From positions 7,212,001-7,276,000 of the forward strand of contig NC_087109.1 of the NCBI RefSeq assembly GCF_963855985.1: a stretch of 64,000 nucleotides of DNA, read 5' to 3'. Every line of letters starts with the position of its first letter. Positions within the stretch are counted from its first letter, which is position 1. Under the pieces are notes generated by a model. It worked only from the letters and a program-made list of their open reading frames with translations. It was not told the DNA's origin and did not search any database. The position numbers were made by a program, and so were the translations under genes. Shown piece after piece: positions 20,666 to 32,600 of this stretch. The DNA is from Ostrinia nubilalis (taxonomy: Eukaryota > Arthropoda > Insecta > Lepidoptera > Crambidae).

Positions 20666-23600
20666 CTATTCCCCGGGACCAATGACCAAGGCGCTAACAG
20701 CGAAGAACAGGAACACTAAACCACCGATTATGGTAACTGTGGAAGGAGAAAAAAAGATCATATCAAAATATGGTCCTTCGAGCCGGATACCTCTATTCTA
20801 AGAACTAATCTTTTCTAATACACCTGTGACAAAAAGAGAAGACAGGAAAGTCAGTTTACAATTATTTTGCGGCATCACTGTCATCAGCTAAATATATTTT
20901 TTCTGTTTCATTTCTTTCAACTGGTACCAATCGCCCCAGTGCGAGAGAAATGGTGAAACCGACCGAAGAAACCCCTAGCATTTAGGAACCGATCTCAAAT
21001 TCACCAGTTGCATTACGGCCGCTAGCACCACCGTTGCCAGCTGGGACTTCGCAAGGTAGGTTACTGAGGCCACTTGTAGAAACCTTAAGATCTGCAACAG
21101 TTCTGCAACTCGCCAGTTCTTCTGCGCTACCAAGCAGTATACTTACCGCATCAGGGGTCGCAGGGTACGCTAGCACTGCCGTTGCCAACTGGGACTCCGC
21201 AAAGTACGTTACTGAGTCCACTTGGAGAATCATCTAGCATTTGCAACTGTTGTTACCGGCTGAGACTACGCCCCACTCCGCGAAGAACGTTATCCATTAG
21301 ACTAGAAGGACTATCCAGCATTTAATTTTGTTCGTAAACTCACCATTCGCATCAGGGGTCACAATGTCTGCTAGCACCACAGTTGCAAGCTGGGACTTCG
21401 CAAGGTACGTTACTAAGCCCGCTTGGAGCATCTAGTGATTGCAACTGTTTTCTAACTCACCAGTCCTCACAGAAATCTTCTGCGCCACCATCCTTCCTCC
21501 GATGACGGCGAGCCCGGTACACAAGGCGTGCCCGAGCGAGCCTCCCACCACTACGCCCACGGCGTTCTCCCGAGTGGCTAGCACCACTGTCGCCAGCTGG
21601 GACCGGTCGCCCCACTCGGCGAGGAAGGTCAGAGATGCTGCTTGCAGGAGCACCTGGTATTTGGTAAGTTTATAGTTATTTTGTATCGTGTTTAGGTCAA
21701 ACGCACTTGCGGATATAGTGAAGTAGTCATTATGTCATAGACTGTAAAGCTTTGTTCATGAACGGACCCAGTTTCTGAGGGCTTAGTGTGAGTTTACATC
21801 AAACGTCGTCACTAGCGAGCGCGTTAAAGAAATATAGGTAAATGAAGAGTTAAGTTCTTGAAAGCAGGGGCGCTGGTACAATTCGTCATACATTTAATGT
21901 CACTTTTTTATGCAGTTGACATCGAATACGTTTGACGTAAACTCACACTACGCCCCCTGTACACTACAGACTGGGCAGTGGGTAGGCGGCAGCTGCTTTA
22001 CTCATAGCATAATGGCATGCTTGGAATTTCTCTATGAACTATGCGGAAGATGTTGACATAAACACGCCCTGCTCTAGCTTTTCATTTAAACTTCATGTCT
22101 TGAAACTTCACGTGTCTAATTTCGTTTGATATTAATATTATAATTATGTAACATCAGAAAGCACAAGGGATTTTACATGCTTCAAAGTTAACGTCGCGTG
22201 ATCTAGCTCTTATCAAAACATTATGACTTTTTCATACGTTTAATCCCTAGAATTTTTTAAGTGGTAAGCAAATATTTGAGCAAATTTTTATTACAGTTAT
22301 AATTAAATGTTATATTAGTGTAGGAAATCTTTCATTTTAATACTTTTATTGTTATATATTTCCCAGTCAAATTATGACCGAGGAAGAAATCAATCTAATT
22401 AATTTCGTAAAAGAACTCAATGCAAATACTCACTTTGATTATCGCGTTCCGTTTCCGCCGCCTGTTCTCCGCCTGTCCTTGTTCAAGCATATCCAAGGTC
22501 TCCTCCTTGTCATGCTGCAATATTTCAAAGATTTTAATTTACTTAAAAAATAATATACATAAAGTAGCATTTTGGCGGTTAATTAAAAGTAATCAATCCA
22601 GTTGATTTATCATCAATCTTATCTGTAATAAAGGATAGACCGATGTCAGGATGATGCGTGTAATTTTATTTAAAAAAAAACTGACTTAATAAGCATCATA
22701 CTTCCTTGTGGACAAATTCCCATGACTAGTGTCGCTAGACAGACGACATATTGTGTCAGTGGAAATCGTGCAACATTGAGCGACTGACAATGACAGCTTA
22801 GCGACACTTGCCGTGGGGTTGTTGAAAAGTATATAGCCTGACCAGTGGGTCTAGTCAAAATGCCATCGCAAACCAATAGGAAGTTTTCACTAATGTCAGT
22901 CGCCGGGTCACCAGTAATTCGATTCGAACAGAAAATGGCAGCCAAAATGCACATTGAACCACCAATGACGCGGCGACATAAAAGTTCATTCAAAATCGAA
23001 TAAAAGTTAAAAAATGTCTATGACTTTGCGATTGTTTTTACTTTTTTTAGCTTTTTTTTTTTAAATTAGTTTCTTCCTTCTTTCTGCTCTCTGTTTACGT
23101 CTATGCTTCGCTGTCAAATTAGCTGTCAAAACGACATCGCGATACGGATTTGTCAAAACAGCCTTAGGGTGGGTTGCACCATCTTAGTTTAACTTTGACA
23201 AACGTCTAAAATCTGTCAAACTCCATACAAAAAACACCGGTTAACGTCATAGTTACGGTCAAAGTTAGGTGGTGCAACTCACCCTATTGGTTTTCGATAT
23301 AATCGAAGCTTATCACCGGGGTTTAAGTAATCGCAATGAAAATGGCGGGTGTTGCGATTCGATTCGATTTTGATTGAGTCTTAAATGCATGTTGGCTAAG
23401 CCTTTGTATGGGAAATTTCAATCCAGTCTTTCGATTATCGATAGGTAGGGCTTTGCGATTCGATTTTTTGCCGTTTGACTAAGCCTTTTTTGTTATCGAC
23501 CTCTTTTGCGATTTGTTTGTTTGTTTGCGACTGGTTTGCGATGGGTTTGCGATTTTAAGTGCTTTTTGACTAGACCCACTGGAACATAAAAACCCTGGCA

Positions 23601-26600
23601 TAGAGGCGCGTCAATTGCATTTGATAGTGCAACACTGAGTACAGTCGTACCTGTGTTAAATTAATAGGCTAACTTAATGTATCAGGATTCAGGATTACGG
23701 GCTAATTTGATATTTTCATAAATTAACGAAAAAATATTATTATAGGTAACCTGGTTTAAATAAATTAAATGAAACCATCAGTCGACCTAGTAGGATTTAT
23801 TTTATTATTCATCAATAATCAAATTCAGAACTTGAACATCAACTGCAATGTCTGCTCATGAACGCTTCAAACTCGGTACTTCTTTCCCAATTCCATAAAA
23901 TTCAACACTTAGAAAGTGACAAAAAATTTTAAAATAGGTAGTTGAAACAAACCACAGCTAATTTTCATAGTGGACTGTACTATACGATAAACATGTCAGT
24001 CAATTTGACAACCTTTGCGATGGCTCCTACGTATACTGGCGTAAGTGAAAAAAGTAAATTTTACAGGAGAGCCATTTTAGTGGCCAGAACCATATTTTTG
24101 GGTCATATCTTCTGACTTACTAAAACGAATTTAATGAAATTTCACATTTAGCCTTAACATGTAATGCTTTTGCTACTGCTGTTATCAATTTTTATATTTT
24201 TCTTATATATTTTGAGATTTTACGCATTGCCCTTTTACGTCGTCACATTTCTATAATTTCATGTATATTGTTCAACGTAAAGAGACTTAAATGACAACAT
24301 AAAAATAATATTTTAAGCGATTACTCTCTTTATTTATGCATGTAATTATTATAATTGTTATCATGTGCTATATCAATAATAAATCAGTTAGAAAAAGTTG
24401 ATAAATGTATCGTTATTACGTTTTAACGCAAATACGCCCATATACTGTGCTCGAGATTTAGTTAGGTCCTTTAACATAATGTGTCATATTTTTAAAAATT
24501 ATAAATAACTTGAAAAAATCGAACTGCCTAAGCGGGAATTGAACCCACGATGCCTTAGGCAGTTCGATTTTTTCAAGTTATTTATAATTTTCAAATTAGT
24601 TTGAGATGCGACTCTTAACGCTAAAAATTAAATAACTATATAATGTGTCATAATTTATAAATAAAACAATTTGCTAAATATTTTCATGGCTTTATTTAAG
24701 ATTTGGATTATAAAAAATATATGTTTATGTAAGCAACTACTCGTATAGATTGACGAATCGTATGATTGGGCTTTATACGTGGCGTAGTTTTGCACATACG
24801 CCTATTTGCCTAAAATTTTATTTTGTATCTAATGGAAAAAAAATTTTTTTTTCTTACTGATGTTATAGATTAGAGCAAAGTGAAATCATTGCTTAAATAA
24901 TTGGAAAAAGGCGTAAGCGGCAGTTTCGCCTTTATACGTAGGAGCCATCGTTTGTCGGAAACATTATTCAATGAAAATATTGTCCGAACCCTTAGTATTT
25001 CTCTTCGACAAATACTTTAACACATTGTGAACCACTTTTCTTTCACGACTATAAAAAGATTTTAGCAATTTAATTCACAAAATCAATTGCACACATTTAA
25101 AATAAAGTTTGTTTACACTTTGACAGCAATAGACTGACATGCAAGGTGACATGTCAATGAAGTTTTCAGTTACTGTTGCCATTAAAAGAAATTAGTACCA
25201 TTAGTTTTCCGCAACATGGCGAGGGTTTTTATGTTCCTGGTCGGGCTATACGAAATTAACTAAGTATTTACATAATAAATACCTTGTATGTAGACATGAT
25301 TTTAAACTATTGACTAAGCATGCTAAAGCTTGGTATACATATAAAATGCAATAAAAATAACATTGATAAAAGGTATAATGATTCTGATTAATCCAAAATT
25401 ACACAAAATTCAAATCTACCTAGAATACTTAACTACTTATAAAAAATAACAATTAACTATTTAAAATATCTGTAAACTTTGCATAATTTGATACGGAGTT
25501 TAACGATGTGTATTAAATTACGATTTAAATAATATAGTTAAAGCCGTTACAACCGACCTTGGTTATTATAAAAATATTATTTTCAATTTATTCTAACGCG
25601 ATCCTTTTAGGTCGAATATAAGGTTTTGTAAAATCAAAAATTAATCGAGAACAACAGATTGATTGCAAGATAACTTTGATAAAGATTTTGCTATAAATTT
25701 TATTGTTATTTTCGCCTCTTATACGCTTGTAAGCATCAAATTATTTTATGGATAGAAAATTAATTATGTGTGACTTATTTTGTCACTCAGCTAGTTTTCG
25801 AGAAAAAGGCTTGAGAATCATAATCAATTAAAAAAGCACCAGAAGTCTAGTGCAGAACTGCGCATGCCAATCAACAAAGGTTTTTTTGTGTGATTTTAAA
25901 GAACTTCTGTACATTTAATATACGTTTCTAGAAGTTTTCTTCGACGAAAAAGCCTGCATTATACAAGTAGGAGTAAAATAAAGTAAGGTCTGAGTAACAT
26001 AACAACCTGCATACAGGATGGGTCAAGATGCTCACTAAGCGCGGTGATTGCATACCTATATTCATACATACCTATTTAATTGCCAGAAAAATAAATTAGG
26101 ATGTAACGAATTGCTAATTGATGTTTTTAATTATTGTAACTTAAGTTTATAAGGGGAGATATTTTTAGCACATTGACGTAAATATTTTGAATTTATTAGT
26201 ACATTTATTTTATTTTTCTGGTAACATCTCAAAGGCAAGAATATTCAAATGCTGAATTCCTTTGCACTTTCGCAAACATCTAAATAAGCCGTCGTAAAGC
26301 TTTTTAATGATGTGGTATGTGCGAAACGGAACGTAAAAGAAAAAGGCTAGGCTAAAAGAAAAAAAAACTATGGTGTCATTCGTACTGCCAGGCATAATGA
26401 CGTAAGTTCACCCTCAGCGGATCGGGCGTCGTTGACGGGCCTGCTTGGGGCTCCTCGGGGGGCCCGGGGGCATCTACTTCGGGGGACCGTGAGGGCCCGG
26501 GGGTCTCTGAATTGACTGACGTGGGAGACGCCGGCGCAGTGGATGCCCGCGATCGGTCTCTTGACGCATCCTGTGCAGCGTCACAATACCAATCACCTAT

Positions 26601-29600
26601 TTTTAAAGCCTTGATAGCTTCAGTCCGAATAAGTAAATTAGGCATTCAAGATTAATCAATTTTGCGGATTTAATGAAATAAAAAATGCCCTTCCCCTTTT
26701 GTTTGATAACAAAGAAACTGCAGCTAATTACCTAAGATGTTAACATCTTGAAAAAACTTATAACACTAATAATAAAAAGAATAAGGAATTCAACATTTGA
26801 TTTTATATTGTTAGCAAATTAGTTTTAATATTACAACTACATAGGTATTAATTATTAGCATACTTCTGCTAGATTTCTACTTCTAAGACATGGCAATGGC
26901 AACAACACACGTTCGTTAAATTAATTCCTCATCTCAACAAACTCCACTCTCTCACAAAACTTATCAGTATGGTGTAAAAGAAAAAATTTTTCATCTTTCT
27001 ACGATATTCTTCATAGCGAAATAGTATGTTACTTTATAATCTTCTTATCGGTGAAATTGGCAGTAAAAGAACCGTATTACGTGAATTATTACACCACCGT
27101 AAGTAAGCTATGTTTTAGTAAAAGGTAAAATTACATAGAGATAGGTATATTTTATGAATGATATAATATCATAAAATAATTTGCAAAAAAATAAATTATC
27201 GTAATTTTCTGATCCGACAGAAGATACTGTGGTTTGATAAAGTGCTTAAGTGGATTATCATTGTACCTACGTGATAGTTTCGATTTTAGGTAAAACCAAT
27301 TAAGATACCATTCCTGCCATTATCGAAGCAGGTACTAAGCATTTAAAAAAGATTTCTTGCAAAACAAGAATCCGTGTTTGATAAATAATTTTAATAACAA
27401 TAAGGCGCATTTAATTTGAGCTCTATTAAATATAAACATAACCTTCTCGGGTAAAAATTTAAAGGCTACATTTTGGACTCCATTTCTTTTAAATAAGATC
27501 TTCTAAATATTTCCATTTTTTCTTTTCCACTTATTACAATTGAAATTCATTTGAAATGAATGGGTTCTACTTATATTATATGATGCTACTTTGCGGTTTT
27601 AATTTTGAATCATACTCATTTAGTTCCAAACCTTATCTACCTGAAAAATACAAGAGGCAATTTTCCACAAACGTTGAAACTAGAGATATTAATTGAATTC
27701 TTATCGAAAAATGTAAATGAGATTGTAATTACGTTATCTTATCACTGCGTCTGTTCTTTGTAGACTTTAAAGGCGTTTAGCGTTAATGCATTTAAATCAT
27801 GTGTCGTAAAAGTATATTATTCTTTGTAGGTCTTACGGGAACGATATCTTCGCAATCTCTTATCTACTTTCAAGACAGATATAAAACTTACTGCGAAAGA
27901 GAGAAAGAAAATATCGACTCTTTTGCGCTAAAAACTAAAATACTACACGGATTTTAATGGAACTTTTAGTAATTCAAACAAATTAAGTAATTTTGATTTT
28001 GAATTTGACGCAAACGAATTTACGGGCATGCTCTGGCAAAATACAACGTAACTATGTATTCGACAAGATCAGAATATAAAGTAGCCCTTAGAGACTTCTC
28101 TTCTTTCATCTAGAAAATTCTTGTACAATTTGTGAAATTACATCTCGGCTATTCAGCTGAAGAACGCGGTCGAGTTGTAATTATATTTCGTGCCATTTGT
28201 TACTAACGAATGCCTTGACCTTCGCGATTAAGATCGATTAGGTACGAGGCAATTGTGAAAATAAAAGGTCCCTATACCTACCTACTTGTAACTTGCTCAT
28301 TTCTAATATTACACTTATTTACATTTAAGTTACGCTTCAATTGGTCACATAAATGGAAAGCTTCTAAATACCTGCCTATTAACCGTCTTGATTAAACAGT
28401 TACTAAGTTGTCTTTTTTCATCGCACGGAAAATTATATTTTTCACAGAAAGTGTCAAACCACACGTGGCAAAAAGTGTTTTGATATTTATGAATAAAAGG
28501 GTACATTTAATATGTTCAAAATCACGAACGATTTAAGCCAATCCATCTTCGAATTATCTAAACAGATTACACCTAGATTTAAACAAAACCCGCCACCGAT
28601 AAGCGTGTGAATTATTTATGTCACAGATGAGGCTTCCGATTTAGTTTCCTTTTTTTGCAAAGGGGAAGGGGATTTTTCTCCAATTTTGAAGTTAATTTTG
28701 AATCTATTGTCAGTGCCCTTCCCCGGTTAGAGATGAAAAAGTCAGTTTGACCAAAAATACAACGCGTATTCTTTCCAAGGATCGTGATGACCATAACTCT
28801 CAACGACCAATGGGAATATTTTTGTTCAAACTCAAGCAGAAAGCGTGCTTAATAAATCGACTTACCGCATCTTCTCTTCTCTTTAGTTCACTTTGAACTT
28901 CTTCTAACTCTTCTTGTCCTTCATTAGGGTTCATTTTCCAACCGTCTCTTAACATTTTAAGACCAAATATCGCGAAGAGAGCTGCGCTTATGTAATGCGT
29001 GTACACTCGTGGTATAACCGTTGCTATCCATCCGAAGGCTGCAGAGAGTATTGTCATGAAAACTAAGGCAGATATGGCGCCAGCAAACACCACGATCCGT
29101 GGGTGCTTCATCGCCATGATGGCTGCTATGAAGAAGGTCTTGTCTCCCAACTCTGAGACGACGACGACCGAGAGAGACGCGATGAAGCCCTGCCAGAAGC
29201 TCCTACTCTGGATCGCTTCGCGCTGAAAAGAGAAATTGAACAAATAAGTTTCTGATCGTCAAGCATTTCGGTGTATATTATTTGGACTGAGATCTTTACA
29301 CGTATGATTTGTAATTTTGATATTTGAATTGGACACAATATTAGGATTTTTGTATAATTCAGTATTCAGTGAATATCCAATAAAAAAGCAAAAATGAGAT
29401 TCTTATCACATTATAATTTTTTTATTAGCAAATATAATTAGGAAGTGACACCGCACGTGTGTTAATCTCTCTCTTGGAAATGTGACGGCGGCGTTTTGTT
29501 GCTCTGCGCCAAATTATTGCATTACATAACCCACTTTATTATAATATAGTAGGTATTCGGCCAGCGAGAACTAGCGTGATCTCCAGCGTATTTATTTAAT

Positions 29601-32600
29601 TAATTGTATCTTTGTAATCTTTATGAACTTCCGAATAATATGGCCAACTTAAAAAAATAACAGAATCCGATGCAAAATATTATCAAAACAAGTGTTATAA
29701 ATCACACGTCTTAAAAAAATAATTAGTACTACCGAAATATTAACTCATAAAACATTATGTCTATATTCATAACAATAATATCAAATGTTCCGGAAGACTG
29801 TTTTGTTAACAAATGTCACAATAATGTAATTATACATTGTCGGATCTTACATAATACACCGTATTGTTCAGGTGATACAATATTTGTGTTTGGTTTTAAC
29901 TTAATCAATGATTTGTGAGTCAATATTGCACGACGCTCATTATAGCATTAATTAACCCATTTCTCTTTTCACCATACACAATAATAAACAGACATTTGAA
30001 CGTTAACGTAAAAAAAAAAATCCTTACACGCAAAGATACCTACTGTTTTACTAACGAAAACAAACGAATTGAGAACCTTCTTTTTTTTAAATCTGTTTAT
30101 AAGAGTTATTTACCTCGAAAACAATTATAAGCCGCTGACTTGATGTTATAAGTAATGAATTTTAATCACAATTTACAGAAATGATTGCAGAAAGTAACAT
30201 CCCTAAATAAACCACGTAAAAACCGGACAATCCACTAGAAAAAATCCACAGCAAAAACTTTACCTAGTGTTTTTTACTGTAGTAAAAGAGACGTTAATCA
30301 AAACACATGTAGTACCTACTATTCTTGAAGATGAATCAGTCAGACTTCAAACATTGCAAAAATAACACGGATACTATAAAATCGAAAAGGAAAATTATGT
30401 GTTTACAAAAAAAATAAGGTTCGTCTTCACTGACGCAAAAATTGCTGAAACACCAAAATTAATTTTCCTAAAAAGAATAGGAAACTTTTTACATTTTGTC
30501 AAGCTATTTGGCTACAATTAAATTCAAACCATTGGATTTCATAACTCTATCGTCTTGAAGATATAAATATCTTGGTGACAAGGAAATACACGTGTAAAGA
30601 TGTTATTGAAATAGTTCAGCGTCCCGCATCTTTGTTGTTTACAGTGTAAGAAACTTCCTAGTTAAACAATTTGTAGTTTGCAACAACAGAAACTGTCACT
30701 TTTTAAACAAATACAGCAGAATAACATTAACACTGACCGTCTTTGTAATAGTGAACTTGATTGTATGGTGAAGGATACGGATCCCCGGATTTTGAATTGA
30801 GATTTTTAGCTTGAGTTCACACTTAAGTAGCCAATAAATAAGCACGTCATTGGCTACTGTAAGCTGTAACTTAAGTGTGAATTTTTCATATTAAGTTCAT
30901 GCAAAAGTGGAGGATGAGCACGGTCAAGCTAAAAATTACAATTCAGAAACCGGCCCTGAGCCAGTTCAATCGATATATCTTTCAGGTGATATTATCAATC
31001 ATACTTAATTGACAAATTGTCCGAGTCTGTTGACGCTGACTACACATAGGCATATGGGAGGGCGTCTCCCGGTTAATGATGGCACGCAATTTGATAGTGG
31101 CGAAAAGCCGTATGACGTCAATAGTTATTTGGCAATGAACTTGGCGCTCCCCGCCTCGCCTACCATCAAAGACCAAAATACATCACGTATTTCAGAATTT
31201 TGCACGATAACAACCATTCAGGACGTGCTATCTGGTCATAAATAAAGGGTAAATAACTAATAGTTTTAGCAATGTAATCTTTTCTGTAAAAAAAATAATT
31301 ATTTGGGAATAACAACAGCCGACAAAATATAATACACTTTTTCATACACCGAACGGGCTCACCTAACAGTCTGTATGTAATATAATGTACACTTCAGTAT
31401 CTGCAGTATCACCGTCATATATAGTATTTTTAATAGTATTTTTATAGCTCACAGCAGTGTTGGCACTAATCAATTAATTTTTTAATCAATTAATTAATTT
31501 GATTAATTTTAATCATGATTAAATTAATCCTGATTAAAATAATCATGATTAAAAAAGTAATCATAATCATGATTAATTTGTTAATCATTAATCAATAATC
31601 ATTAATTTGATTAACTTGATTAACTTCTTAAATGTTCTATCGAAAACAATGTTAAAACATTGAATTCTAATATTAGATGTTTGGTTTTAGGCTACAATTC
31701 TATGACACCTAGACTGCCCCCCGCCCCCTTCCCTCGCTGAAACTTCCGGTGCAGTCTTCCGACCTCCCGTAGGAGGATATCAGTCCACTTCCCCTACCGT
31801 TCCAGCACTTACTTGCAACCCCACACTCCCACCACCTGCCCCCCACCCCTAGCCTCCCCTGAAACTTCTGGTACGAAGTCTCCTGCACCTCCCCAACACG
31901 CAAAACCTCCTAGTTTAGCAACCCCACCCTTCTATTGAATTGCCCACGCGTGGTCCTCCCCCCGAAACTTCTGGTACGAACTCTCCTGCACCTCCCCAAC
32001 ACGCAAAACCTCCTAGTTTAGCAACCCCACCCTTCTATTGAATTGCCCACGCGTGGCCCTCCCCCCGAAACTTCTGGTACGAACTCTCCAGCACCTCCCC
32101 AACACGCAAAACCTCCTAGTTTAGCAACCCCACCCTTCTATTGAATTGCCCACGCGTGGCCCTCCCCCCGAAACTTCTGGTACGAAGTCTCCTGCACCAC
32201 CCAACACGCAAAATCTCCTAGCTTAGCAACTCCACCCTTCTATTGAATTGCCCACGCGTGGCCCTCCCCCTGAACTTCTGGTACGAACTCTCCTGCACCT
32301 CCCCAACACGCAAAACCTCCTAGCTTAGCAACCCCACCCTTCTACTGAATTGCCCACGCGTGGCCCTCCCCCCGAAACTTCTGGTACGAACTCCTGCACC
32401 TCCCCAACACGCAAAACCTCCTAGCTTAGCAACTCCACCCTTCTACTGAATTGCCCACGCGTGGCCCTCCCCCCGAAACTTCTGGTACGAACTCTCCAGC
32501 ACCTCCCCAACACGCAAAACCTCCTAGCTTAGCAACCCCACCCTTCTATTGAATTGCCCACGCGTGGCCCTCCCCCCGAAACTTCTGGTACGAACTCTCC

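Larger units (their letters stand above)
22832..25250. mobile_element. TATAGCCTGACCAGG-family element, copy 3, with nested insertions
   Basis: The outer element has the same ends as the copies at 5,329 and 18,166 (left end TATAGCCTGACCAG, right end CTGGTCGGGCTATA). It is interrupted twice. Insert A (22843-23581) splits the left terminal repeat. Insert C (24018-24950) splits the body between TTTG duplications. Removing both leaves a continuous element collinear with the other copies. It lies in the TMEM165 intron upstream of exon 3 (gene orientation). Confidence 0.85.

Noticed and set aside
24533..24560. tRNA gene
   Set aside because: Only the T-arm and acceptor-like stem are present; no D-arm, anticodon arm or A-box.
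31009..31245. 78-codon plus-strand frame in the TMEM165 intron
   Set aside because: No splice context, no recognisable domain, ordinary AT-rich surroundings.
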